From: JAVVHH01 sp963835135
GTDB lineage: Bacteria; Pseudomonadota; Alphaproteobacteria; Acetobacterales; Acetobacteraceae
Length of the DNA: 64,000 nt
Direction of reading: 5' to 3'
Assembly (NCBI GenBank): GCA_963835135.1
Contig: CAWIEF010000001.1
Location: 248,001-312,000 of the forward strand
This document shows positions 52,291-60,756 of this stretch, piece after piece (the first letter of the stretch is position 1; each line of letters opens with the position of its first letter). Under the pieces are notes generated by a model, which did not search any database, had not been told where the DNA came from, and worked only from the letters and a program-made list of their open reading frames with translations. The translations under genes and the position numbers were made by a program.

Positions 52291-53810
52291 CGGACCTGAC
52301 CCGGCGCGCCACGATCGGCCTGAGCCTCGTCGCGGCAGCAGGCGCCATCGCGCCGGCTCGGGCTGGCGAGGACTCGCTGACGATCGCCTATCCGTTCGAC
52401 ATCCCCACCTGGGACCCGACCGCATCCACCTTCACGGGCGCGCAATCCATCTACAAGGCCGTCTTCGATTCGCCGTTGCACTACTCGCCCGACCTGACGC
52501 TGCAGCCACGGCTGATTGCGGCGTGGGCGTTCCAGGACGCGGAGAAGAAGCGTCTCGAGATCACGTTGCGCGACGGCGTGCTGTTTCAGGACGGCACGCC
52601 GCTCTCGACCGAGGACGTCAAGTTCTCGCTGATCGACCGTCCCGCAAAAGACCCGTCGCTGCTGATCCGACGCATCCTGCCGGCGCTCGACGGGCTCGAG
52701 ATCGTCTCGCCGAGCAAGGCGGTGATCGTGTTCAAGAACCCGTCGCCGGCCGCGCCGATCTACCTGGCGTTCCTCGCGGGTTATTTCGTTCCGAAGGCGT
52801 ATATCGAGCGCGTGGGCGAGGCGGAGTTCAAGCAGAAGCCGATCGGCGCCGGACCCTATAGACTGGCGCAGTATGAACGCGGCTCGCGCATCGTACTGGA
52901 GGCGTTCGACCGGTATTGGGGCGGCGCGCCCGCGATCAAGACTGTGACCTTCCAGGTCATCCCGGACCCGACCGCGCGCACGGCCGCCGTCGAATCGGGC
53001 CGCGCCGACTTGGCCGTGCAGGTGCCGCTCCGCGAGATGACCCGGCTCGGCAAAGTGCCCGGGCTGGTCGCCGAAGCGGCGCCATTCTCCGAGATCGTCA
53101 TGCTGATGACGCCGAGCTACGTGCCGGCGATGCAGGACGAGCGGGTCCGCCTGGCGATGCAGCTCTCGATCGACAAGGCGGCGATCTCCAAGGCGTTCTA
53201 CGGCGGCCTGGCCCGGCCGCTGAGCGTGTTGGCGACGCCCGGGACGCCCGGCTACGTCGAGAACTACAGCTTCCCCTATGACAAAGCGAAAGCCGCCGAG
53301 TTGCTGAAGCAGGCCGGGTTCGGCCCGGACAAGCCGGTAAGCTTCCCGTTCCTGGCGACCAACGGCTCGTTCCCGAACGATTTCGACGTGGCGCGCGCCA
53401 TCGCCGGCATGTGGAAGGCGATCGGTATCCAGGCCGACCTGCAGGAGATCACGTTCGCCAAATACCTCGAATACAACCGCTCGGCGACGCTGCCAGGGCC
53501 GGCGCTGTACAGCTGGGCCAACCCGACCGGCGATCCGGACAATTACACCGGCAAGATCCTCGACGCCTCGCTCCCCTTTTCCGCCTGGCGCGACCCGGCC
53601 ATCGGCGAGCGGGTGCACCAACTCATGGCCGAGCCCGACGACGCCAAGCGCAGGGCGGGCTATCAGACGCTGAACAGGGAAGCCTCGGAGCACGCCTGGG
53701 CGCCGCCGCTGTTCCAGGCGGTGTTCACGCTGGTGCACAAGAAGGCGCTGAGGACGGTCACCTACGAGGGCGGCTACATCATGCCGGCGGAGTATTCTTG
53801 GGTCCGGTAA
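52287..53810 (+). CDS. Peptide-class ABC substrate-binding protein, importer 3
   Basis: 507 residues. N-terminal TRRATIGLSLVAAAGAIAPA followed by RAG is a signal peptide with twin arginines, so Tat export is possible. Standard motif order: LRDGVLFQDGTPLSTEDVKF, KPIGAGPYRLAQYERGSRIV, QDERVRLAMQLSIDKAAI, AKAAELLKQAGFGPDKPVSF and the C-terminal EASEHAWAPPLF. GAGGAG lies eight bases from the ATG. It collects the unknown ligand for the permease pair at 53871 and 54887. Confidence 0.92.
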   Translation: MTDLTRRATIGLSLVAAAGAIAPARAGEDSLTIAYPFDIPTWDPTASTFTGAQSIYKAVFDSPLHYSPDLTLQPRLIAAWAFQDAEKKRLEITLRDGVLFQDGTPLSTEDVKFSLIDRPAKDPSLLIRRILPALDGLEIVSPSKAVIVFKNPSPAAPIYLAFLAGYFVPKAYIERVGEAEFKQKPIGAGPYRLAQYERGSRIVLEAFDRYWGGAPAIKTVTFQVIPDPTARTAAVESGRADLAVQVPLREMTRLGKVPGLVAEAAPFSEIVMLMTPSYVPAMQDERVRLAMQLSIDKAAISKAFYGGLARPLSVLATPGTPGYVENYSFPYDKAKAAELLKQAGFGPDKPVSFPFLATNGSFPNDFDVARAIAGMWKAIGIQADLQEITFAKYLEYNRSATLPGPALYSWANPTGDPDNYTGKILDASLPFSAWRDPAIGERVHQLMAEPDDAKRRAGYQTLNREASEHAWAPPLFQAVFTLVHKKALRTVTYEGGYIMPAEYSWVR

Positions 53811-53826
53811 GTTCTGCCTCCCTGCT

Positions 53827-53850
53827 CCCTCTCCCGCCATCGGGAGAGGG
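53827..53850. other. Hairpin between binding protein and permease of importer 3
   Basis: CCCTCTCCCG and CGGGAGAGGG form a perfect 10-bp stem around CCAT. It has no T run. It may lower readthrough or stabilise the upstream message, giving more binding protein than permease. Similar CCCTCTCCCG palindromes are common dispersed elements in bacteria. Confidence 0.5.
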
Positions 53851-53870
53851 CACGTTGTGCTCGGTATGAA

Positions 53871-54890
53871 GTGATCCGCCTCGCCGTGGCGATCGTGCTG
53901 CAGCGGCTGATCACCGCCGTGCCGATGGTGTTGCTCGTGTCGGTCGTCGTGTTCGTTATCCTGCGGGCGATCCCGGCCGATCCGATCGGGATGCTGATCC
54001 CGCCCGGCGCGTCGGCGGCTGACGTCGCGGCGTTGCGGGCCGCGTTCGGGCTCGATCTGCCGATCCCGCAGCAATATTGGGTCTGGCTCAGCCACGCGCT
54101 GCGGGGAGATCTCGGCCAGTCCATCATCTTCAGGGTGCCGGTTACCGGCCTGCTCGCGGCGGCGGTTCCGGCCACGATGGAGCTGTGCCTCGCCAGCCTG
54201 GGGCTGGCGCTGCTGTTCAGCGTGCCGGGCGGGCTCGCGGCCTATAGCCAGCGCACCCGCATCGGCCAGGCGCTCGCCGATTTCGCTATCGTCGTGACGA
54301 TGTCGATCCCATCGTTCCTCTGGGCAATCCTGTTCATCCTCGTGGTTGGCGTGGCGATCCCGATCCTGCCGTTCACCGGCCGGGTCGGCGGCGACACGGT
54401 GCTGCCGCACCTGACCGGCCTCCTGCTGATCGACTTCCTGCTGCTCGGGCGCTGGCGGGACTGGGGCGACGCGGCGCTGCACCTGGTGCTGCCGTCGCTC
54501 TCGCTGGCGCTCAGCTTCGCGCCCTCGGTCGTGCGCGTCCTGCGCTCGAGCCTGATCGACGCGGCGCAAGACGACTACGTAACCTACGCCCGGCAGCGCG
54601 GCGTGCCGGAACGGCAGGTGCTGATGCGGCACATGACGCGCAACGCGGCGTTGCCGACGGTGACGCTGATCGGGGTGCAGTTCGGTTTCCTGTTCGGCGG
54701 CACGCTGCTGGTCGAGCTCATCTTCTCGTTCCCGGGCCTCGGCAATCTGATCGTCACGGCAGTGCGCAACCACGACCTGCCGGTGATCCAAGGCGCGGCG
54801 CTGACCTTCTGCATCGCCGTGCTGGTCATCAACGCGGCGGTCGACGCGATCTACGTGCTGCTCAACCCGCGCCTGGCGCGGCCGGCATGA
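53871..54890 (+). CDS. ABC importer permease, DppB-like, importer 3
   Basis: 339 residues, GTG start. ILRAIPADPIGMLIPPGAS replaces the more common RLxPGDP motif; the ALRGDLGQSIIFRVPVTGLL segment and the EAA loop TYARQRGVPERQVLMRHMTR confirm the type. Overlaps the next permease by ATGA. Confidence 0.92.
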   Translation: MIRLAVAIVLQRLITAVPMVLLVSVVVFVILRAIPADPIGMLIPPGASAADVAALRAAFGLDLPIPQQYWVWLSHALRGDLGQSIIFRVPVTGLLAAAVPATMELCLASLGLALLFSVPGGLAAYSQRTRIGQALADFAIVVTMSIPSFLWAILFILVVGVAIPILPFTGRVGGDTVLPHLTGLLLIDFLLLGRWRDWGDAALHLVLPSLSLALSFAPSVVRVLRSSLIDAAQDDYVTYARQRGVPERQVLMRHMTRNAALPTVTLIGVQFGFLFGGTLLVELIFSFPGLGNLIVTAVRNHDLPVIQGAALTFCIAVLVINAAVDAIYVLLNPRLARPA

Positions 54891-55711
54891 AGCTGGGGCT
54901 CGGCCTGGTCTTGCTGGCGGCGCTGGTCTTGGCCGCCCTGTTGGCGCCGACGCTCGCGCCGCACGACCCGCAAGCCCAAGACATCCTCAACGCGCTCGCG
55001 CCGCCGGCGTGGGAGCCGGACGGCGCCATGACCTATCCGCTCGGCACCGACAGCCTCGGGCGCGACATCGTCTCGCAGATCCTCTACGGCAGCCGTACGG
55101 CGCTGATCGTGGCGGCGGCGGCGGCGTGGGGCAGCATGATCCTGGGCGGGGTGCTGGCGGTGGTGGCCGGCTATTTCGGCGGGCGGATCGACTGGGCGAT
55201 CACGCGGATGGTCGATCTCTGGATGTCGTTCCCGCCTGTGGTGTTCTCGCTACTGCTGATGGTGGGGCTCGGGACCGGGGTGTTCCATGTCGTGCTGGCG
55301 ATCGTGCTGGTGGATTGGACGCGGTTCTGCCGGGTCGTGCGGTCCGAGGTGATCGTGGTGCGCAGGCGGGATTACGTGGTCGCCGCGCGGCTGCTGGGGT
55401 TCACGCATCTGCGCATCATCCTGCGCGAGGTGCTGCCGGCGACGATGCCGCTGCTGGTGACGATGTTCAGCCTCGAGATGGGCGTGGCCGTCATCGTCGA
55501 GGCGACGCTCAGCTTCGTCGGCCTCAGCGTCGGCGCCACGGTGCCGGCCTGGGGCACCATGATTGCGGACGGGCGCGGCGCGGTGCATGAGGCGCCGTGG
55601 GGGCTGATCGCGCCGATGATCGCGATCTTCACCGCCATCCTCGCCTTCAACCTGGTCGGCGACGGGCTGCGCACGGCGCTCGATCCGCGGCTGCGGGCGC
55701 GTCGCGGCTGA
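54887..55711 (+). CDS. ABC importer permease, DppC-like, importer 3
   Basis: 274 residues. YPLGTDSLGRDIVSQILYGS is the classical DppC motif, the EAA loop reads VAARLLGFTHLRIILREVLP, and ATLSFVGLSVGATVPAWGTM follows. The ATG overlaps the upstream stop, and its TGA overlaps the ATG of the double ATPase by one base. Confidence 0.93.
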   Translation: MKLGLGLVLLAALVLAALLAPTLAPHDPQAQDILNALAPPAWEPDGAMTYPLGTDSLGRDIVSQILYGSRTALIVAAAAAWGSMILGGVLAVVAGYFGGRIDWAITRMVDLWMSFPPVVFSLLLMVGLGTGVFHVVLAIVLVDWTRFCRVVRSEVIVVRRRDYVVAARLLGFTHLRIILREVLPATMPLLVTMFSLEMGVAVIVEATLSFVGLSVGATVPAWGTMIADGRGAVHEAPWGLIAPMIAIFTAILAFNLVGDGLRTALDPRLRARRG

Positions 55712-57474
55712 TGGCCGACATCCTCTCGCTCGAGGGGCTGACGCTCGCGGCCGGCCCGATCCAATTGCTGCGCGAGATCAGCCTGACCGTGCGCGCCGGG
55801 CAGACGATGGGGCTGGTGGGCGAGTCCGGCGCGGGCAAAAGCATGATCGGGCGGCTCGTTTCGGGTTTGGTGCCGCCGGGCTTCGCAATCACGGCGGGGC
55901 GGCTGCGCGTCGAGGGCGCCGACCTCACGCGCCAGACGCCGGCGCAGCGCCGGGCCTTGCTCGGACGGCGGATCGCGTTCATCCCGCAGGAGCCGCTCTC
56001 CGCGCTCAACCCGGTGCTGAGCATCGGCCGGCAGTTCGGCGACCATCTGGCCCGGCTCGCCATGCCCGCGCGCGAGGCGGCGCGCTGGCTCGACGCCGTG
56101 CATCTGCCCGACCCGGCCGCCCTACTGAAGCGCTATCCTCACGAATTGTCCGGCGGCCAATGCCAGCGCGTGCTGATCGCCATGGCCTTCAGCAGCGACC
56201 CGGCGCTCATCGTCGCCGACGAGCCCACCACCGCGCTCGACGTGCTGACCCAAGGCCGGATCCTGAGCCTGCTGAAGGAGCAGCAGGACCGGCACGGCGC
56301 GGCGGTGCTGTTGATCACGCACGACCTGCAGATGGCGGCGCGGGTGTGCGACGACGTCGCCGTGCTCTACGGCGGCGACATGATCGAGCGCGGCCCCGCC
56401 AACGCCGTGCTACGCCGGCCGGTGCACCCCTACACGATCAGCCTCCGCCGCAGCGCGCCGTCGCTCGACGGACCGCGGACGATCCTGCCCAACCTGCCGG
56501 ACCAGATGCCGAGCCTGACGGCGCTCGCCGGGCTGCCCGGCTGCCGCTTCGCGCCGCGTTGCCCGACCCGCGCCTGTTCGGCCGACCTGCCGCCATGGCG
56601 CGAGCTTGGCAGCGGGCACGCCGTCCGCTGCGCGGCGGCCTGTGCCGGAACCGCCGCGCCGGCCGATCCCGATACGCCGACGCCGGGCCGGCCGGTGTCG
56701 GCGGGCGTGGTGCTGGAGCTGGCGGGCGTGTCGCTACGCTACCCGGGGCGCCGGTCGCTGTTCGGCCGCCGGGGCGCGCCGGTCGACGCCGTCCGAGACG
56801 TGGACCTGCGCGTCGCACCCGGCGAGTTCGTCGGCATCGTCGGCGAGAGCGGAAGCGGCAAGAGCTCGATCGCGCGGCTCGTCATGGGGTTGGAGCGGCC
56901 CACGGCGGGCTCGATCGCGCGGCCACAGGGCGAGCGCGTGCAGATCGTGTTCCAGGACCCGCAATCCGCGCTCAATCCGCGGCGCACCGTGCTGTCGTTG
57001 GTGACGCAGGCGCTCGAGGCAGCGCGGCAGCGGGTGCCGTCGCAGGAGCGCCTGGCGACGGCGCGGCGCCTGCTCGACGAGACGGGGTTGCCGGAGGCGT
57101 GCCTGCAGCGGGTGCCATCGCAGCTCTCCGGCGGGCAGCGCCAGCGGGTGAACATCGCCCGCGCGCTGTGCGTGTTGCCGAACCTGCTGGTGGCCGACGA
57201 GATCGTGTCGGGTCTGGACGTCTCGGTGCAGGCGCAGGTGCTCAACCTGCTGCTGCGGCTCGGTCGCGAGCACGGGACCAGCCTGCTGTTCATCTCGCAC
57301 GACCTCGCCGTCGTGCGTTACCTGTGCTCGCGCGTCGCAGTCATGTACCGGGGCGAGATCGTCGAAACCGGGGAGACCGAGACGATCTTCGGCACTCCCT
57401 CGCATCCCTACACGCGCGCGCTGCTCGGCGCGGTCCGGGCCGTGCCGGTCGAGGAGACGCAAGCTGTCGCCTAA
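55711..57474 (+). CDS. Fused double ABC ATPase (DppD-DppF in one chain), importer 3
   Basis: 587 residues with two complete nucleotide-binding domains. Domain 1: Walker A GESGAGKSM near 37, signature LSGGQCQR near 146, Walker B LIVADEPTTALD. Domain 2: Walker A GESGSGKSS near 378, signature LSGGQRQR near 472, Walker B LLVADEIVSGLD. The oligopeptide domain CRFAPRCPTRAC ends domain 1, so this is a direct DppD-DppF fusion like GsiA/YejF. It drives importer 3. The winged-helix regulator follows and may overlap its 3' end. Confidence 0.94.
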   Translation: MADILSLEGLTLAAGPIQLLREISLTVRAGQTMGLVGESGAGKSMIGRLVSGLVPPGFAITAGRLRVEGADLTRQTPAQRRALLGRRIAFIPQEPLSALNPVLSIGRQFGDHLARLAMPAREAARWLDAVHLPDPAALLKRYPHELSGGQCQRVLIAMAFSSDPALIVADEPTTALDVLTQGRILSLLKEQQDRHGAAVLLITHDLQMAARVCDDVAVLYGGDMIERGPANAVLRRPVHPYTISLRRSAPSLDGPRTILPNLPDQMPSLTALAGLPGCRFAPRCPTRACSADLPPWRELGSGHAVRCAAACAGTAAPADPDTPTPGRPVSAGVVLELAGVSLRYPGRRSLFGRRGAPVDAVRDVDLRVAPGEFVGIVGESGSGKSSIARLVMGLERPTAGSIARPQGERVQIVFQDPQSALNPRRTVLSLVTQALEAARQRVPSQERLATARRLLDETGLPEACLQRVPSQLSGGQRQRVNIARALCVLPNLLVADEIVSGLDVSVQAQVLNLLLRLGREHGTSLLFISHDLAVVRYLCSRVAVMYRGEIVETGETETIFGTPSHPYTRALLGAVRAVPVEETQAVA

Positions 57475-57544
57475 GCCGCTCGACCGCTCCTCGCATCTCG
57501 CCCTCGACCCGGCCGGCATCGTCGTCACCGAGTTCGAGTTCGCG

Positions 57545-57994
57545 GTGTGGCGCTTTTCGGCCGCCTTTGTCCGCTGGCAGGGCGACTGCATGTCATGCGC
57601 GACGCCGAGCGGCCTCAGCGGCCAGGACGCGGCGATCCTGCATGTGATCCGCATGCGCGACGTGCCGAAAACCCTGTCCGAAATCGGGCGCCTGCTGAAC
57701 CGCGACGACGTCGCCAACATCCAGTACAGCCTCAAGAAGCTGCTGACGGCCGGGCTGATCGAGAAGGCGGAGGCGGCGTCCAAGAAACAAACGAGCTACG
57801 TCGCTTCGGCCAAGGGGCTTGGCGTGACAGCGACGTATAGCGAGCACCGCCGCAACATCCTGCTGGCGATGATCGAGCAAGTGCAGGAGAAGGTGCCCGA
57901 CATCGCCGAGGCGACACGCACGCTCGACCTGCTGATCGGCATCTACGACCAGGCGAGCCGGATTGCCGCGACGTACCGGTTGCCGGACGAGTGA
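57545..57994 (+). CDS. Winged-helix (MarR-like, HTH_27) transcriptional regulator
   Basis: 149 residues from the first standard start (GTG 57545). The winged helix is LSGQDAAILHVIRMRDVPKT, then LSEIGRLLNRDDVANIQYSL with KKLLTAGLIEKAEAASKKQT. The same frame continues upstream with HLALDPAGIVVTEFEFAVW, which looks like the normal first helix of this family, so translation may begin at CTG 57464, six bases after GAGGAGA and overlapping the ATPase gene. It is a candidate regulator for the AAATTAAAGCTAA sites at 51548 and 58031. Confidence 0.82.
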   Translation: MWRFSAAFVRWQGDCMSCATPSGLSGQDAAILHVIRMRDVPKTLSEIGRLLNRDDVANIQYSLKKLLTAGLIEKAEAASKKQTSYVASAKGLGVTATYSEHRRNILLAMIEQVQEKVPDIAEATRTLDLLIGIYDQASRIAATYRLPDE

Positions 57995-58000
57995 GTTTGC

Positions 58001-58030
58001 TTGACTTCGCGCGAGCGGGACCAATAGGCT
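58001..58030 (+). promoter_or_regulatory. Promoter of the dienelactone hydrolase operon
   Basis: TTGACT (58001-58006) is followed after 18 bases by TAGGCT (58025-58030). The -35 is near consensus, the -10 weaker. The operator dyad at 58031-58046 starts directly after the -10 element, where a bound repressor would block the transcription start. Confidence 0.5.
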
Positions 58031-58046
58031 AAATTAAAGCTAATTT
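58031..58046. promoter_or_regulatory. AT-rich operator-like dyad, copy B
   Basis: AAATTA-AAGC-TAATTT is a perfect 6-bp dyad with a 4-base spacer, typical in size for a dimeric MarR-type regulator. It shares AAATTAAAGCTAA with the site at 51548. It lies 22 bases upstream of the hydrolase start and just downstream of the regulator gene. Confidence 0.6.
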
Positions 58047-58067
58047 TCAGTTTGAAGGACCGTTCCG

Positions 58068-59303
58068 ATGGCTGGCTCATCGATCTCCATTCAAGCGCCC
58101 GATGGCACGTTCCACGCCTATCTCGCGGTGCCGGAGGCGGGATCGGGGCCTGGGATCGTGCTCCTGCAAGAAATCTTCGGCGTGAACACGAACATGCGCG
58201 CGGTGGCCGATCTCTATGCCGAGGAGGGTTACACCGTGCTGGCGCCCGATCTGTTCTGGCGCATCGAGCCCGGCGTGGAACTCGGCTGGTCCGAGGCCGA
58301 CCTGCAGAAGGCGTTTGCCCTCCGCGCGACGTTCGACGTGGCCGCGGCGCTGTCGGACATCCGTGTCACGGTCGACGCGCTGCGGGCGCATCCGGCCTGC
58401 ACCGGCCAGGTGGGCGCGCTCGGCTTCTGCCTCGGGGGCCTGCTGGCGAGCCTGGCCGCCGCGCACTGCGGCGTCGACTGCGCGGTGGGCTATTACGGCG
58501 TGGGTCTCGAGAAGCATCTGGACGTGCTGGCGGCGGCTTCCGTGCCGCTGACATTGCATTTCGGCACCGAAGACGATCACGTGCCGCCGGACGCGCTGTC
58601 GGCCATCCGGGCCGGGCTTCCCCGCGCGGAGATCTTCACCTACCCGGGCGCAGGCCATGGCTTCGCTTCCCAGGGCCGCGCCAGCTTCGACAAGGCGGCG
58701 ACGCTCATGGCGCATTCGCGCTCGATCGCGCTGTTCCGCCGCGTGATGGGGCCGCATTACGATTTGAGTGCGCTGTGGGACAAGCACTGCGAGTACGAGT
58801 TCGGTCATCGCGACGTGGCCAAGACGATGTCCACCATGGTTGCCGAACCCTACGTCAACCACATCCCGACGCTGACCGGCGGCGTCGGGTACCGCGAACT
58901 GTACCGGTTCTACAAATATCACTTCGTCGACTCGAACCCGGACGACACCAAGCTGGTGCCGATCTCGCGCACCATCGGCGCGGACCGGGTGGTGGACGAG
59001 ATGCTGTTCAGCTTCACCCATGACCGCGAGATCGACTGGATCCTGCCGGGCGTGAAACCGACCGGCAAGTTCGTCGAGGTGCCGCTTTTGGCCGTCGTCT
59101 GCTTCCGCGGCGACAAGCTCTACAACGAGCACATCTACTGGGATCAGGCTTCGGTGCTGGTGCAAATCGGGCTGTTGGACGAGGCGCTCTACCCGGTGGC
59201 AGGGCGGATTCAGGCACAGAAGCTGCTCGACCCGGCGCTGCCGTCCAACGCACTCAATCCCCGCTGGTCCCGCAGCGCCGAGGCGCCGCTCGCGGCAGAG
59301 TAG
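58068..59303 (+). CDS. Dienelactone hydrolase fused to a C-terminal NTF2-like domain
   Basis: 411 residues. The N-terminal 240 residues are a dienelactone hydrolase: LLQEIFGVN with Glu near 36, nucleophile Cys121 in GFCLGG, acid in GTEDDHVPPD and His in GAGHGFASQG. The second part (from about 250, YEFGHRDVAKTMSTM onward) looks like a SnoaL/NTF2-like alpha+beta barrel. Family members hydrolyse cyclic ester bonds in aromatic degradation. GAAGGA precedes the ATG. It is followed by the flavin monooxygenase with a 1-base overlap, so the two probably act in one pathway, under the operator at 58031. Confidence 0.88.
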   Translation: MAGSSISIQAPDGTFHAYLAVPEAGSGPGIVLLQEIFGVNTNMRAVADLYAEEGYTVLAPDLFWRIEPGVELGWSEADLQKAFALRATFDVAAALSDIRVTVDALRAHPACTGQVGALGFCLGGLLASLAAAHCGVDCAVGYYGVGLEKHLDVLAAASVPLTLHFGTEDDHVPPDALSAIRAGLPRAEIFTYPGAGHGFASQGRASFDKAATLMAHSRSIALFRRVMGPHYDLSALWDKHCEYEFGHRDVAKTMSTMVAEPYVNHIPTLTGGVGYRELYRFYKYHFVDSNPDDTKLVPISRTIGADRVVDEMLFSFTHDREIDWILPGVKPTGKFVEVPLLAVVCFRGDKLYNEHIYWDQASVLVQIGLLDEALYPVAGRIQAQKLLDPALPSNALNPRWSRSAEAPLAAE

Positions 59304-60367
59304 TGCCGGGCTTCCAACTCGGCGTCTTCTCGGCCAATGCGGATGGCGGGCTGACGCTGACGACGGTGCCGGAGCGCTGGCGGGCCGACTGGGCGGACAT
59401 CGTGGCCGTCGCGCAGATGGCGGACCGGGCCGGGATAGAGTTCTTCCTGCCGATCGCCCGCTGGAAGGGGTATGGCGGCGAGACCGACGCGCGCGGCCTG
59501 TCATACGAGACGCTGACGCACGGGGCGGCGCTGGCGGCGCTGACGGAGCGGATCGCGATCTACTCCACCGTGCACGTGCCGCTGGTGCATCCGGTGTTCG
59601 CGGCCAAGGCGATCGCGACCATCGATCACGTCTCGGCTGGCCGGGCCGGGCTGAACATCGTGTGCGGCTGGAACCAGCCGGAGTTCGACATGTTCGGCGT
59701 GACCGCGGTGCCGGACCGGTATGCGCAGGGGCGGGAATGGCACGAGATCTTTGCCCGGACTTTGACGGAGGGCATGCCGTTCGATTTCGCGGGAGAGTTC
59801 TACCGCTGCCGCCGGGTCGAGAGTGCGCCGCGGCTGGTGGGGGGCGGGCTGCCGCCGATCATGTCGGCCGCGTTCTCACCGCCGGGCCGGGAGTTCGCGG
59901 CGCGGACGAGCCAGTTCCTGCTGACGACGCTGCACGACATCGACGAGGGCCGCCGCGACATCGACGACATCGACGCGCGGGCCGAGGCGGTCGGGCGCCG
60001 CCTCGGGGTGATCGCGACGGCGCATGTCGTTGCGCGCGACACGGCCGATGAGGCGGAGGCGTATTACGAGCGCTATGCGGTGACGCTGGCCGACCATGTT
60101 GCTGTGGACAACCATATGCGGATGAAGAAGGAGATGGCCCATTCATACGACGAGCGGGCGTTCGATCTGTATCGCAAGCGCTTTGCGGGTGGGACCGGCA
60201 CGTATCCGCTGATCGGGACGCCGGACATGATCGTGGCCGAGATGGCGCGGATGCAGGCGGCGGGGTACGCGGGGACGACGGTCAGCTTCTGTAACTTCCG
60301 TGACGAGCTGCCGTATTTCATTGCGGAGGTGATGCCGCGGATGCAGGCGGCGGGGTTGCGGGCTTAA
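59303..60367 (+). CDS. RutA-like LLM-class flavin-dependent monooxygenase
   Basis: 354 residues, TIM-barrel bacterial luciferase-like fold. FQLGVFSANADGGLT, FFLPIARWKGYGGETDARGL, HPVFAAKAIATIDHVSAGRA and LNIVCGWNQPEFDMFG parallel RutA (pyrimidine ring-opening monooxygenase) and related amide or sulphone monooxygenases. It uses reduced FMN made by a separate reductase, not seen here. GTG start overlaps the hydrolase stop (TAGTG). It could open an N-containing ring or oxidise an aldehyde-type intermediate; substrate unknown. Convergent with RidA by 4 bases. Confidence 0.88.
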   Translation: MPGFQLGVFSANADGGLTLTTVPERWRADWADIVAVAQMADRAGIEFFLPIARWKGYGGETDARGLSYETLTHGAALAALTERIAIYSTVHVPLVHPVFAAKAIATIDHVSAGRAGLNIVCGWNQPEFDMFGVTAVPDRYAQGREWHEIFARTLTEGMPFDFAGEFYRCRRVESAPRLVGGGLPPIMSAAFSPPGREFAARTSQFLLTTLHDIDEGRRDIDDIDARAEAVGRRLGVIATAHVVARDTADEAEAYYERYAVTLADHVAVDNHMRMKKEMAHSYDERAFDLYRKRFAGGTGTYPLIGTPDMIVAEMARMQAAGYAGTTVSFCNFRDELPYFIAEVMPRMQAAGLRA

Positions 60368-60756
60368 TCCGGCAGGATCGCGGTCGCCTCGATCTCGACC
60401 AACGCCAGCGGTTCGACGAGTCCGGCCACCTCGATCAGCGCCATCGCCGGGTAGTGCCGGCCCATGACCGCGATATAGGCCGGGCCAAGTGCGGCGAGCG
60501 AATCGCGATATGTGTCGATGCTGCGGACGTACCAGGTCAGCCGGGCAATGTGCTCGGCTGCGCCGCCTGCAACCCCCAGCACCGCGAGTATGTTGCGGAG
60601 CGCCTGCTCTGCCTGCGGCACGAAGCCGTTCGCAAAAACCTCGTCGGCGTCCCAGCCGATCATGCCGCCGGTCAGCACCATGCGGCCGCGTCCCAGCATT
60701 CCGTTCGCGTAGCCCTTCGGCTTGCGCCAGCCGGGCGGCTGCAGCGTGGTCAGCAT
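60364..60756 (-). CDS. RidA family protein
   Basis: 130 residues, YjgF/RidA chorismate-mutase-like trimeric fold. GRGRMVLTGGMIGWDADEVF, FVPQAEQALRNILAVLGVAG and ALVEIEATAILPD follow the family, but the canonical Arg of the C(xx)R(A)xVEV motif is not in place, so imine deaminase activity is uncertain. RidA-like proteins are usual in 2-aminobenzoyl-CoA and aminophenol gene sets. The start overlaps the ligase stop (TGATG), so it belongs to the minus-strand operon from 63829 or beyond. Confidence 0.88.
   Translation of the reverse strand: MLTTLQPPGWRKPKGYANGMLGRGRMVLTGGMIGWDADEVFANGFVPQAEQALRNILAVLGVAGGAAEHIARLTWYVRSIDTYRDSLAALGPAYIAVMGRHYPAMALIEVAGLVEPLALVEIEATAILPD

Noticed and set aside
53827..53850. 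Hairpin as an intrinsic terminator of the importer 3 binding protein gene
   Set aside because: No T run follows, and the downstream permease gene needs transcription from the same operon; kept as a hairpin of unknown role.
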